Positions 29,038 through 40,848 of a DNA stretch of 64,000 nt are shown here, one piece after another (position 1 is the stretch's first letter; every line of letters starts with the position of its first letter). The notes beneath the pieces are model-generated. The model searched no databases. It saw nothing but the letters and a program-made list of their open reading frames with translations, and was not told where the DNA came from. This DNA is from Fragilaria crotonensis (Eukaryota; Bacillariophyta; Fragilariophyceae; Fragilariales; Fragilariaceae): positions 1 to 64,000 of the forward strand of contig JAKSYS010000142.1 of assembly GCA_022925895.1 (NCBI GenBank), read 5' to 3'. The translations under genes and the position numbers were made by a program.

Positions 29038-32000
29038 TTATACTCCTGCTGCTGGCGTTTCATTCTTTGCTGCCATCAGAACAACGTCCTCTATTGCAGG
29101 CGAGACAAAGCTTTGCACAAAGCCAGCATCAAAGTCAACTACAGCTCGGTGGGTTTTGAATTCCTTCCTGACGCGTTCAATCCGAGGCAAGGTGAGTGCT
29201 GTAGGAATACTGTCCTCGCAACTGTTCAGGTTTTGTTGATGAAGGACAAAGTATGCACATATGTATGATCGTGCCCGTCGTGAAAGCTTTCGCACTGTCA
29301 CTGTTTTGAGGACATCTCTGCTTGTACATTCTTTCACTAACGCCTTGAAAGATGTCTTTCCCTTTAGAATCCAGTGGCATTTTGCGGTAGACACTCTTCG
29401 ACACCCCCAACTGTATTCAATTCCCTCGCCGGCCATTTCGGCGTGGAACTTTGGAGTGATGAGGACCGAAACTCCAAGTGCATGTCCCACATGCTGCAAC
29501 GCTGTCATCTCTTCAGCAAAGTCAAGACACGATGCCATCAGATATTTTAAGCTCCAATTTTCGGCATCCTCCATATCTTCACCATCATTCTTGTCCTTCG
29601 CAATATCCATTGTATACTTGTCAATATTGCCTTCATCTATCCATCCTCGCTCCCAAAGGACTTGCATGAGACCTTTCGGCTGGCCTAACCAACCTTTTTC
29701 TCCCTTGTCCTTTCCACTTTTGGATCCAAATTGTTATCCCTTGCAATCTGTTGTAATTCGGTCAGGCGATATTGGCGGCGATTGCTCAAGATATTGAGTG
29801 GAGCGAGCTCCGATTTGAGTTCAGCGATGGTTTTGTTTCGCATTCGCGGAATGCCTGCCGGAGATGGGAGTATGCGGTCATCACGGTTAAGTTCCCGTTC
29901 TTGTGGTGACATCCAGAATGGACCATCATCCTCCGAGGTAAACACAAAAGATTGTGTGTCGCCAACGTTTAAGGTTCGTGCAGCATGCATCCCGAGGTAC
30001 CCATCGTGTTCCTTTATTTTTGACTCACGCATTATTGGTTGTGCTCCTCCATAGCTTCTATTCATACTGTAAGCATCTAGACCGCCCGTCAATTTCTTTG
30101 AATGTCCCTGCGAATGATCAAACAGAAAAACGAAGTCAAATTGGGGGTATATAACTTTGATGCAGTCGACGCAGTCCTCAAACTGCATGCTCATGTGATT
30201 GTAAGTCCAATACCCTTCGTTGTTTGCTCCCAATTCGAAACTCACAACAAATGGCGATTCTTCCAGGTCTTTCTTGGACACTTGGCCATGAACTGCAATC
30301 GCTGCATCAAGGTCAACATAGTTATGACCACGACGAGTCTCATTTATTTCTTCCATCTGAATCCGACTGATCGGAACTCCGAATCCGGTTTCACGCGATT
30401 GAATTGCGGAGAGCATGAGGCTCATTCCGTCCGTCTTTGGCAAAAGTGGACGTTGACCTAGTGGCCCAACCCATTGGCGTGATTTGAGCAGAAACTGGTT
30501 GAACACGCTTTCATCTTGGCCGAAGATCATCAGTGGTTTCAGACCTAGCGGCTTGCGAACGCTGAGGTTCCCTCCAAACATACCAAAGCCCATTTCCTCC
30601 GCAACCGAATGAAGAAAATCAAAATCGTCCACGTGGAATTCAATCATTTCTTTGCCCGAAGGCTGCTCTTGGTAAGAATATCCTTGACCTCCGACGTCGT
30701 CTGAAATTCTTTTCTCTGACTTCCACTTTTCCACAGTTTCTCTTCTCACTTGAATCCATCGATGGGTTCGAGGTTCAAGCTTCGATAGGTATTTCGTGCA
30801 GAACTCGTTCCGGTGGAATACGACATTGGGTCTCTCATGCCCATCAACAAAGAAGGATTTCTTGCGACTGTCGTAATGAAAGCCGAGACGTCGAAGCCAT
30901 CGCCAGGTTGTCGTCAATGAGATAGGAGAATCTAGATACGTCTGAAGGAGTGGGCAGCAGTCTTTAATTGTAGTACTAGATTCACCGTTCTCGTTTGTTG
31001 CATTCTCCTCCGTGTCATCGTCATTCACCTGCGAACAATAGTTAGGAATTATCTTAGTGATCAGCTCGTTACGTGCCGATTCCACTGTTAGGTCAGCAAG
31101 GCTTCCAATACAGTAGTCAATCCATGGTAATGTGATTTCTTCACGGAAGTACTCTAGAAGATCAGGGAGTGGTTTCTTTTGTTTATGTATCTTCGGGTCT
31201 GGTAACGGAAAGTGCTCGCGATTCGCTCGCAGTAGGATATTCCAGCCTGCAACTGTAAGCTTGCTGGTTGCGGCTTCAATGCCCATCCTATTGCTATCAT
31301 AGACAGCCTGGGAGCAGCAATCTTCTACCCACCGAGCAGAGTTCATCTCCTCCAAGGCCATGATATATGCTAAGCAAAGAATGGAGCATCGCTGTCGTAT
31401 TATGAAGATATCATACGGAGAACAGAGATTGTCTACATCATGCTTATCAATGAGGTCTCTCCACCCGTCAGGACTTCTATTGACTTGCTGCAGCCTTTCT
31501 ATACGTTGCTGAAGAACATCAACAACGCTTCGGTTGTCGGTTGAGCTCCCAAGGAAGAGCTTTTTTGCCTCCGGACTGTCCCAGTAGCTCTCTACCGAGA
31601 TAATTGCCGAATCAGATCCAGAAGCAAGTTGAGAAGCCTTTGCTTTCTTCTGACTACCAGGAGATTGTGCCGCAACAGCTGCACCTGCTTCAGCTTTCCT
31701 CTTTGCTCTCGATTGGATATGAATTTCCGTCGTCAGATCCACAATTTCCGATGAACCACGTGCCACACTATAGCGATCATTTATTCCTGCGTCTTGCAAC
31801 AGAGACAAGAAACATTTCTTTCCATCTGGCGGACGTTCGACCAATCCTCCGGGATCTGTTACGTAGTATCCCCAGATCTTTCGTTTTGGATTGCCGAAGA
31901 TATCAAGGCCTTTGGCTGACCTCCGGAATCGGCCAGTATCATTCAATTCTGTGAAGTCATCAAGTGTTGCGCCTTCGCATGATGAAATTGCTTTGTTCAA

Positions 32001-32150
32001 CATGCCTCTATCGAATCCAAGGGCCTTGAGAGTTGGAAACTGGGCATTGATTGCACGGAAATAGAGTTCGTCTGACAGCCATTTGTCTCGGTATCGTTGT
32101 TGCTTGGTGATTTCAAGCCAACACTGATAATACGTTGCGAGCGTCTTCAT
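29038..32150 (-). mobile_element. Tc1/mariner (IS630)-like transposase, one frame break
   Basis: Frame 1 (ATG 32150 to 29685) gives 821 residues; frame 2 continues at 29667 for 209 more. Conserved parts in order: a helix-turn-helix-like TTTWRWLRRLGF followed by VDGHERPNVV (~residues 415-435), GQDESVFNQF with the first catalytic Asp (~548), FVFLFDHSQGHSKKL with the second Asp (~685), a GGAQPIMRESKI block, EDDGPFWMSP, then in frame 2 VLWERGWID and MAGEGIEYSWG, in which the third acidic residue may lie. This is the layout of a large eukaryotic transposase group shared by fungi, oomycetes and diatoms, which I place in Tc1/mariner-IS630 from the DDE context. The frames meet at a run of five A (near 29690); one base more there would keep the frame. 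No terminal inverted repeats or target duplication were found, so element ends are unknown. Confidence 0.7.
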
Positions 32151-32709
32151 TATGTCTCAACTGCCGACCCTCGCAAGTTAAACTCTGCCTTGAAGTATAT
32201 TATTGATCCAGTCGCAACAAAAGGCTCGGCAGTTACGAAGTGTAAGTTGGTGAAGTTGTCGTTACAATATCATGGTCCGAACAACTTTTTTTGGTGTGGT
32301 TTCGATCGTCTTGTTTCGATGTGCGAGGCTGCCATCCCCTGGCATAAAACGAAGACGTCACGGATTTTGTACTGATCCTACACGAGTTGCACTATATTTT
32401 GCTACGAAGCGAAACAAGCCATATATCATATGAGAAGCCTCCCTTTATCTCCTGTACTCAGGGTACGATACTCCAGTACACGTCTAACAGGCCAGAGCAG
32501 TAGGCGAGAGGCGAGAGTAGAGGGGATGTATGTATCGAGGAATATGGTGTACTCTTGCCTGTATGCCATACATTTTGTATGATATACATGTATGATGTAT
32601 GAATATTACATTCGTGTGCATAGGAGTGAAGATCGGAGTGCTTTGCTCAGCTACTTGTACTGCATTCGACAAATCTTCGAATTCATTGAGAACGACCACA
32701 CCATAGACC
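32151..32709. other. Divergent spacer, no gene seen
   Basis: Lies between the transposase start (minus) and the type II membrane protein (plus). It should hold the membrane-protein promoter; no clear element was identified. Confidence 0.45.
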
Positions 32710-34146
32710 ATGGTCGTCGATACGCTGCATCAGCGGCAAAAGCCGAGCAAGGCTGATGTGCTTGATCCATTACAATCAACAACGTTCTCCAAAACTTTAA
32801 AGCGAGCGAAGAAGAAGAATCGGGGACCGATGTTGCCGTTCATTTTAGTGTTTGTCATTGTCATTGCCTTAACGATACTGGCTGTCCTCCGCATGAATCG
32901 AGACAAGAACGCCGCCACTTCCTTATTGCGAGGACAGCCAATAAAATCAGAAGATTCCACGATATGTATCAACAACCTGGCGGATATGCCAAAGCATTGG
33001 CGTCCCTTACCGGGTTTGTTCGAAGATTCCGGCAAACCGTGGAGTCCACAAGAACAAGCATTGGCCGACGAAGCCGTCGAAAAGGGTTTGGATGAATTGG
33101 TCAGTTTCTATCAGCGCAACATGACCAAATCACGTATCAGGAAACTGAGGCATGATGCGGTCAATTCTCTCATTGACGAAGCCTATGCATCCGACAGTAT
33201 GCCAGCCTATCATGGAAAGGCATTGCGAGCTGCTGCCACAGTCCTCCAGATTAACGCGAGGCCATTCTTGATCTCGGATAATGACGACGTAGAATGTGAC
33301 TCCACATACGAGCAACTGAAGTATGTCGGATATGGCCAATATTTGGTCAACAACCTTCCCGAGGACAACGAGCTACGGAAGTTTCATAATCACCTCGTGA
33401 CCAGTGTCAATGCTGTGATTCAGAAATGTGGATCGCTCAAACATCTTTTGGGTTACAAGAGTGTCAATAGCATTTTTAAAGAGGATCATGCCCATGCCGA
33501 TCATGTCTTTGACTGGGTCTTGAGTGCCATTGCACTAACGGACTGTTTGACAGTACCCGAGTTGCGTATGCCAGAGGGAACGGAAGAATTCATTGCCAAT
33601 GTGTGGAAGTACTTGGCCAAGTATGACATGCCCTACGCGCGTCGTCAACGCAAACATTATGATGATTATACCACACGCAATACGGCGTGGTTGGCCACAC
33701 ATGTGGCGTACGTTCCGAGTGGATACGGCCGTCACAAACAGCTCATCGAGGATGCGCCCTACCTGTACAAGTACATTCGAGAGAATTTCTATTATGCGCT
33801 CGAATATGGCATGTTGGATTTGTTTTGCGAGTTTGTCGACCTGGCGCGACAATACGGTTGCACGGAAGACAACGATTATCAGGTGCGACACGGCACGCGG
33901 TACATTCTTTCATTGTACGAGAAAAGTGGGCACTCGTGGATGAATTATCGCGAAGAGTGGAAAGTGGGAGAACATCTCAGCGACTATGATTTGATTCACA
34001 AGCCCTGGACTGCCATTTCAGGTCTGATTCGGCGGAAGTTTGAGCCGATTGTTCCTGGATCATACGGATATGCATTTCAGCAGGCACTGAAAAAAGCAGG
34101 AAGTAGCTCTTCAGAGAAACACCGACGCGTGAAGGTCGTTGCGTGA
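32710..34146 (+). CDS. Type II membrane protein, paralogue 1
   Basis: Intact and intronless, 478 residues. A basic cytosolic tail (KTLKRAKKKNRG) precedes one membrane helix at about residues 43-62 (LPFILVFVIVIALTILAVL), so the remaining 415 residues are expected in the lumen or outside. The luminal part begins with CINNLADMPKHWRPLPGL and a GKPWSPQEQALADEAVEKGL segment, and ends with a highly conserved core: PEGTEEFIANVW, RRQ.KHYDDYTTRNTAWLAT, GYGRHKQL, YIRENFYYALEYGMLDLFCE and QVRHGTRYIL. Such a topology is typical of Golgi enzymes, but I do not recognise a glycosyltransferase motif and assign no reaction. His, Tyr, Asp and Arg are strongly enriched among the conserved positions, compatible with an enzyme. 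The paralogue at 42939 is nearly identical in this core. High confidence in the gene, none in the function. Confidence 0.85.
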   Translation: MVVDTLHQRQKPSKADVLDPLQSTTFSKTLKRAKKKNRGPMLPFILVFVIVIALTILAVLRMNRDKNAATSLLRGQPIKSEDSTICINNLADMPKHWRPLPGLFEDSGKPWSPQEQALADEAVEKGLDELVSFYQRNMTKSRIRKLRHDAVNSLIDEAYASDSMPAYHGKALRAAATVLQINARPFLISDNDDVECDSTYEQLKYVGYGQYLVNNLPEDNELRKFHNHLVTSVNAVIQKCGSLKHLLGYKSVNSIFKEDHAHADHVFDWVLSAIALTDCLTVPELRMPEGTEEFIANVWKYLAKYDMPYARRQRKHYDDYTTRNTAWLATHVAYVPSGYGRHKQLIEDAPYLYKYIRENFYYALEYGMLDLFCEFVDLARQYGCTEDNDYQVRHGTRYILSLYEKSGHSWMNYREEWKVGEHLSDYDLIHKPWTAISGLIRRKFEPIVPGSYGYAFQQALKKAGSSSSEKHRRVKVVA

Positions 34147-35184
34147 GATTTGTCGACAATGACAGTGTGACTTTCTCACCGATGTCATCCCGCTTGTGAT
34201 CAAACGTTGGTAAGGCAGTCAAGTAATCGGGCTTCGATTACTTGATTCAAGAGCATTGGCTGTGTGCGTTCATCCATTGCGGAAGAGGGCAATGCTGCAG
34301 CATCACTCAATCTGAACGGGCCCCGGTTGGATTAGCAAAAATTGCATTCGTCACAGCAGACTTTGCCAAGTCGTCCTTCGATGTAGTTATCTGTTTGCTT
34401 GTCAAAGAATCCTTCACCTCAAGGTGCACTTTGAATAACCTTGATTTTACGCAAAGCACTACCTTCCCTGAAACCTTTCGTTTCGGTTAATACTCTGTGC
34501 CAATGCTGGTTCCTGTTACGCAAAGGCATTGGTGTATTTTGTGGTACAAATAGTTGAGGTCGCTATCTTGATCACCACCGTAATGTATTTACGATTACAA
34601 CCTATCTTATTTTAGCAACGGATAAATACAAGACGAGGAAAAGTGATGACGCTGCCCGATGTTAAGTGAGGGTTGGGATGGATTGAAGAATTGAGCAGAA
34701 CACGAAATGGGACAGTCGCGATAAAGCAATCGGCCGTTTCTTTGCGAAGTTCTCTTTTTGTTACACTCGTGTCATCACGGGACTCCACAACTCATGCACC
34801 GCAAAACTTTACAATGTTGGTGATGGTACGTACATACAGAATGGTGTTCGGAGTTCGGATCACATCCAATATCCACGTTTAAAAAGTCGGGACTCGTGTT
34901 ACTGCGACACCGAAATGGCTTCAGGAGAATGACCGATGGTGTAAGACGTTCGAGGAATGACCTCGTAACGCTGTGCTACAGACACCCTGGCTTTGCAAAA
35001 CAAGGACAGAAAAGCCCGTCGAAGTAGCTCAGGGACATAATGAAACGCACCAACCTACGCCAGAGTATGAATGCGACAACGACACAACGAAACAAAGCCA
35101 GAATCTTGCTTATGCCCCATTTCCAAAAAAAACATCACCCAATTAAATGAAAAACAAGATGAACAAGTTCCCTTAAGTTAATCG
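34147..35184. other. Intergenic, no gene seen
   Basis: Spacer between two plus-strand genes. Short frames only. The last 200 bp, A-rich from 35100, should be the promoter and 5' UTR of the bZIP gene. Confidence 0.5.
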
Positions 35185-36036
35185 ATGATTAGGCCCAATA
35201 AAATTACACGTCCGATAACAACACCCTTGAGTGAAATCCAGAACCACCCTGTCTTTCGTATGATGTACGAGTGCTCTGAGTACACAAAACTTCGCAGCAT
35301 GCAGAACGAGGAATTGAGCACAGCGCAGGGGACCATGAACACGAAGACACCAAATACCGCGTCGGGAGAAGGAGTCGACTGGATGGCATCAAATACCACT
35401 GAGTCCGTTTCAGTCCGGTGCGGAGACACCACCGAAGGCGATGACGATGACGGCGAGCAGACTGAGAAGAAGAAGATGAAAAGGATACTCGCGAATCGCT
35501 GCGCTGCGCGAGCGTCCTACATTCGACGCAAGTACATGGTTTCTCAGCTGAGCGTCGACGTTGCCAACTTATCCGCCAGAAACGATGAGGTGGAAGCTGA
35601 GAACGAACTACTGCGTAATGAAGTTCGGAATCTTAAGCAGCAAGTGCGTGTCCTTCAGCTTATTGGGTATAGAGAGCCGACACCAGAATTATTGCTCTCC
35701 AGAGCCGTCCAAACTTGCCTCCCGGCTGCCCACACGAGTCTCCCGCCACATTTGCTTGCACGTATCTTGGAAGTTCAGCACAACCCCTTCTCTATTTCAG
35801 GTATGTTTTCTCTGCCTCATCACGATGGGTTTCCGTAAATTCTTTATAACGGGGGGATGTATTTAGTTATCTGTTGTTTTGTTTATTTTTTTGCGTTCGT
35901 GAAAGGATCTAGTGCAAGTCATTGTCCGTTTCCCCGGTCAGCGACAAATTCTGAGGGTATCCGGAAGAAACGTGAGAATGAGGAACTGCAGTTCTCAGGA
36001 GGCCTGCTTACATGGATTACCGGCAACAATCTATGA
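35185..36036 (+). CDS. bZIP transcription factor, two exons
   Basis: Exon 1 (35185-35800) encodes an acidic N-terminal part, a basic region KRILANRCAARASYIRRK at about residues 98-115 and a zipper with leucines or valine at seven-residue spacing (VSQL, VANL, DEV, ELL, RNL, RVL). A strong donor CAG|GTATGT ends the exon in phase 1; an acceptor after CCCCGGTCAG (35941) joins exon 2 (35942-36036), which adds 31 residues ending TWITGNNL and a stop. The predicted protein has 236 residues. Known: bZIP dimers bind palindromic DNA through an N-x7-R signature. Here the position of that Arg is Tyr (NRCAARASY), while other basic residues remain, so DNA preference may differ. Diatoms have many divergent bZIPs. 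Without splicing the frame ends at 35838, which may be an intron-retained form. Confidence 0.8.
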
Positions 36037-36256
36037 CGCTATATAAAAACGGTTAATAGTTGCAAAACCATTTGATTTGAGGGTTATGAAGGTTCCGAAT
36101 TTAGATCTTACATGAGCATTTAGAACGTCGTCGAAGTCGGTAGGCTTTGAGAAGTCTGTGTGAGGTGCAGTACAGATCACGATCGTTCACATCCAGACTT
36201 TCGCGTTCGTCACATACACTCGGAACCAGTGAATGTACATACAAGTGCTGCACTTA

Positions 36257-37038
36257 GAGCATCCCCACCGCTGGAGCGAAATCTGAATCGGACATATTGG
36301 TCTCGAGCCTTTAGAAACCTATTTTGGACATATTGGTGGTATCTTTCTCGCACCGCGTGCAGATTTTTTCGAGCAGCACGATGAAATTCTGACCCCCGCT
36401 CTGTAAATTAGACTGCTTTTTCTGTCGGATTTTGTGGTATTCTACCTACAGAATGTGGAACTTGACGTACTACCAGTACCGGCAAACGAGAGGTTGCGTC
36501 CCTAATGTGTGTGATGTACAGGGTTTAATAGCATATACAGTAGTAGTACATTGATGTCATACCGTTGTTACGAAACAAAATCATCGACAAGGATGCTGGC
36601 ACGTATGTAAAGAACAGGCAATGCGTACCTCCGCAATCGTACCACTCAATTTACTACTACATACGCATTCATTGCTTCGACGTCGTTTCAATGGTGTTAC
36701 GGTGCTCGTCCGGGATGATGTCAATTTTTTGCATACAGATCACAGACAAACTGACATGAGTCACAGTGTGAATGTGGCATCCGTGATAAAATCCTATTGG
36801 TTAATTTTTTATTCGAATGGGTCGAATAGGACAAAACGAGGGGCGCGAGAATCTGGACCCGGCTCGAGAATTCAGCAATTTGGTTCTATTCTCGAGCCCC
36901 AATTCAGATTTCGAGCCCCTTGGGCGCGAAATCTGAGGTATCGAGCCCAAGCGGTGCCATGCATTTTGGACAAAATTGTCGACGCAAATGGTCCTATCGG
37001 GTCATATCTCAGATTTCGCTCCAGCGGTGGGGATGCTC
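36257..37038. mobile_element. Non-autonomous PIF/Harbinger element
   Basis: A 782-bp element with no transposase. It begins GAGCATCCCCACCGCTGGAG and ends with the inverse; the terminal inverted repeat is 30 bp and perfect. TTA flanks it on both sides (36254-36256 and 37039-37041), the 3-bp target duplication typical of PIF/Harbinger. Its first ~115-160 bp and last ~280 bp are nearly identical to the ends of the coding element at 37179; the middle is unrelated. It is therefore probably mobilised by that element's proteins. Confidence 0.9.
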
Positions 37039-37081
37039 TTAAAGTGTACATACGCCAACTCAGTTAAATAGACAAATAGAC

Positions 37082-37156
37082 TACTGGAGTCCTACTGATG
37101 GGCATCCGGAAGGAACATCTGCGGGGTCCATACTTGGCGCTGGTAGGACTCCAGTA
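37082..37156. repeat. 14-bp inverted repeat between the two PIF elements
   Basis: TACTGGAGTCCTAC (37082-37095) and its reverse complement GTAGGACTCCAGTA (37143-37156) flank 47 bp. It lies in the 140-bp spacer between the two elements and belongs to neither. A stem could form, or it may be the end of an unrecognised small element. Confidence 0.8.
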
Positions 37157-37443
37157 CCAGGCAGCAGCCAGGTGGTAAGAGCATCCCCACCGCTGGAGCG
37201 AAATCTGAATCGGACATATTGGTCTCGAGCCTTTAGAAACCTATTTTGGACATTTTGGTGGTATCTTTCTCGCACCGCGTGCAGATTTTTTTTCAAATTC
37301 TCCAGCAATTAATACTGGCGCGCGCCGTAAATTAGGCTCCGATTTGAATTTTGTGTGTAGTCTCGAGTATTGTCGTCTGGTGTCAACGAGTGTTTTGTCG
37401 ATTGATCCTCACCTCCTTGTCACTTCTTTTAACGTCATCCACC

Positions 37444-38905
37444 ATGGAAGATGCCAATGCGGACAACCAGGGTACAAACCGAGCCAGCATTCGCTCCACT
37501 GTTGGTCGTCAAACTGGTAACTTCAAGATTGATGAAGACATGAAGTTGGCTTCTGCGTATGTTTTCGTCACGACGAATGCGGCAATCGGTACTGATCAAG
37601 ATGGCGAGACGTATTGGAAGAAGATTCGTGACAGTTTTATCAAGGGCGGAGGATTGGCAACCCGTACTCTTCTCTCATTGAAGAATCGGTTCAACAAAGT
37701 GTTGCAGGCTGAAGTGAACAAGTATGTTGGCTATCTTCACTCCGCTCTTCGTGAATTCCACAGTGGTTGGTCCATGATTGACTACACAACAAAGGCGAAG
37801 GCTGAGTTTCAGACCAAGCAGGGAAAGATGTTTAAACACGACATTGTGTATGATATACTCAAGAGGACATTGCCTAAGTATGAAATCTCACTTGACACTA
37901 TCCATCCCAGAGTGGCTCGGGCATTGGCCCTCCTCGACAACGACAACGAACGTGCTATGGAACGTGATGCAATTCGTGTTGCTGCAGTGTTCCCTGTTGC
38001 TAACATAACTGCTTTGTTGAATTCATCTGTTGATAGCAACGACGAAAATTCAAATGTTCTTGTTGACAAGAGCAACATCGTTGAAGCAGAACCTGCTATG
38101 TCTGCCGCTGACGACGACGCTGCTCCTGACGATGATGCAAGGACAAGTGCGGCAAATTCTGGTTTTCGTCGTGCTGTTCTTCATGCTGACCTTTCCATGA
38201 CACCTCGCCCTTCAATTGGAAAGAAGAAAGCGAAAGTCATTGCACAGCAGCAGGCTGCTTCTGCTAACAAAAGGCTGAAGGTACAGTTACCATCCGCCCG
38301 TTTTGATTCGAACAAGGTTTCGCTTGAACGTTTGGCATCGGCGGCGGAAACCAAAAACCAAGTTGGAATGCGTATGGCTTTGGCTGTAGAAGCCAAAAAC
38401 GGAATTGCTAAAGAGCAGTTGATGATGCAACTCTTCTTGGCCAATCCGCAATCTGTTGCTTCACTCGCTTTTTTGCCGCAAAGTCCGCGGAGTACTATGC
38501 TGGTGCTGCTAGGAGGTTTCTGCTGTTGTCATTACGAAGCCCGACGAGGACGTTCCTGTTAGCTTCAACAACGACGATGATGACGAGCCAGAGGATTTCG
38601 GACTTTTGCCTGACACGCAGAAGCTTGTTGGGTGTCTTCTTGACGCAGCGGCAGCCACGTCAATGAACGACAACGAGGAAAAGGATGACGATGACGACGA
38701 TTACGAGGATGAAACGTACTTTAATGCACGCAAGTGGCTGGAGAAGAATACGCCGCCCGTCATCGACTTAACAATGATTCGTGGATCTGATTTTTCTGAC
38801 GACGAAAAGGAAAACGATGCTCCAATTCCATTGATGGTCAAAGTTAAGGTTGAGGCGATGGAAGAGGAGGAAACGCAGTGGACTGCACTTGACAACCACG
38901 CCTAG
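37444..38905 (+). CDS. PIF/Harbinger ORF1, Myb/SANT-like DNA-binding protein
   Basis: In PIF/Harbinger elements this protein binds DNA at the ends and helps to bring the transposase to the nucleus. I start it at ATG 37444 (MEDANADNQG); the longer frame upstream begins inside the 5' UTR. A trihelix resembling Myb/SANT lies at residues 25-90, with FKIDEDMKLASAYV, a DGETYWKKIRDSF segment and SLKNRFNKVLQAEVNKYVG. A Lys-rich middle (KKKAKVIAQQQ) follows and an acidic C-terminal tail (EEKDDDDDDYEDE) at 38640-38905. The frame changes near 38470, in a run of six T, and again near 38512; the tail is therefore out of frame with the main part at present. The element may still supply the N-terminal DNA-binding part. 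Confidence 0.75.
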
Positions 38906-39132
38906 CAATAGTACTAGTAAGATAATACACGACAACTTCTACCGCTACTACTACTACTTCTAATAGTAGGAGATTGAAACAACAATGTCGTCGTCGTGCA
39001 TCGTCAACAAACTAATAGTTGCCGTGCTGGTTATTGTCATACTACTATTCGTTTTCGTTCTACAATTCGTTTTCGTTTTCGTTCTCTTCGTGAGCTTCGT
39101 CGTCGTCGTGAGCTTCTTCTTCGTCATCGTCA

Positions 39133-40470
39133 TCATTGTTGTTTGCGTACCATTTTTCCCACCTGTCGATCATCAAATCGTGTTGAAGACGAGTGTGAAG
39201 TTCCGAGTTCTGCATCGCCGAGATCATTTGGGATCTCGATCACAAGTTTGTCCTCCTCTCTAGGAATGACAACAAATGGATGCTGCGGGATGTACATTTC
39301 ATTGTTAATGTAGTCAGAATCGATTCCGTTCTGGCGCTCGAAGTCAATCACAAGATTGTGAAGAATCACACATGTCTTGATGACTGTCTTCATCGCATGA
39401 CGTTCCCAAAGACGACAAGCTGAGGTCAGGATATGAAATCTTGCTTGGAGCATTCCAAACGCTCGCTCAATGTCCTTCCTCTTTGCTTCCTGCGCCGATG
39501 CAAACATTTTTTGCATCCGAGTCTGGGGTTTTGCAAACGTTTTCACAAAGCAAGCATAGCGAGGATAGATTCCGTCACCAAGCCAATATGCGTACTGATA
39601 GGCATTCCCGTTCACAACAAAATGAACAGAAGGAGATTCACCGCGAACGGCATTGTCAAACAAGGGAGAGCGGTCCAAGATGTTGAGATCATTCAATGCC
39701 CCTGCAGATCCAAAGTTGAAATGCCAAAACGACATCGGTTATCAGCGATTGCCTCCAAAACAACTGTCGGGACGCCTGACTTTCCTTGAAACATGCCTTT
39801 CCAACCGGAAGGACAGTTCTTCCACTCCCAATGCATGCAATCAATTGAGCCTATACATCCGGGAAAGCCAGCAGCGCAACCCTCATCAAGCAGTCGTCCG
39901 ATGTCAATAGCATTTGGGTGACGGAGCGCGTCGTCACCATACACTTCAATGACTGAATGACAGAAGCGTTTGCAGGCTTCCAACCCTGTTGATGCAGCCA
40001 TACGATACTTGTCATCGTGTTCTGCGGAACTGACACCAGATGTGAGCTGACGGACAGCTGAGCAGATCTTCTGAAGCGATGACAGTCCCATCTTACCCAC
40101 AGCATCCGTCTTCTGTCGGAAGTAGTCGTCGTTTGCAGTCACTTTTGCCACGATGTCGTCAAACAATGCAATTGGCATCTTGAAGAACTTCTTGAAGTAT
40201 GTGGCGTTGTAAATGGGAGTAGGACCCCAAAAATCATTGAAAAGGAGGTGTGAGTAAAAAACACGACGACGTTCAATGTTGGGAGCCTTTCCAACACGAG
40301 AACCACTACCCCAAACAAATGGGGGGAACAAAAGGAATGTCATCGTCATCCTCGTCGGTATCGTCCTCAAGATTGTCGGCGATAATAACCAGAGCTTCGG
40401 TGAAGTCATCGTCCTCCTCATGGATGAGGAACTCCATGATGTCATCGTCGTCGTCGTCAAAGAAGTTCAT
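39133..40470 (-). CDS. PIF/Harbinger transposase (DDE_Tnp_4 type)
   Basis: The start at ATG 40470 gives an acidic leader (MNFFDDDDDDIMEF...). The core follows: FKMPIALFDDIV, a helical region, GSIDCMHWEWKNCP with the first catalytic Asp (~39840), GALNDLNILDRSPLF with the second Asp (~39695) and KRKDIERAFGMLQARF with the Glu (~39460). The tail after CVILHNLVIDFE is the usual end of the family. Two frame changes occur, one at a run of six C near 40320 and one at a run of four T near 39737, between the first Asp and the rest. All catalytic residues are thus present, but not in one frame. The enzyme would cut and join at TWA targets, matching the TTA and TAA duplications seen. Confidence 0.85.
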
Positions 40471-40848
40471 TTTTTGGAAGTCAAAATTCTGTTGTTATAC
40501 ATGATACATGAGAATGTTCATACATGATACATGATACATTCCGATCACGGGCAAAATGACATCAGTCACGGTCTCTTCAAACAGCGTCCGTGATAACATT
40601 CTATTGGTTAATTTTTTATTCGAATGGGTCGAATAGGACAAAACGAGGGGCGCGAGAATCTGGAGCCGGCTCGAGAATTCAGCAATTTGGTTCTATTCTC
40701 GAGCCCCAATTCAGATTTCGAGCCCCTCGGGCGCGAAATCTGAGGTATCGAGCCCAAGCGGTGCCATGCATTTTGGACAAAATTGTCGACGCAAATGGTC
40801 CTATCGGGTCATATCTCAGATTTCGCTCCAGCGGTGGGGATGCTCTAA

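Larger units (their letters stand above)
37179..40845. mobile_element. PIF/Harbinger DNA transposon, coding, with two frames broken
   Basis: A 3667-bp element with the same 30-bp perfect terminal inverted repeats and a TAA duplication on each side (37176-37178 and 40846-40848). It encodes two convergent genes: a Myb/SANT-like DNA-binding protein on plus (37444-38905) and a DDE transposase on minus (39133-40470). This two-gene design is the standard for the superfamily. The ends match the 782-bp element 140 bp upstream so closely that both are likely to have been active in the recent past. Four one-base frame changes are visible in its two genes. Confidence 0.92.

Noticed and set aside
34147-35184. 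Small frames such as one at 34242-34490
   Set aside because: No family resemblance, weak codon pattern and no supporting context.
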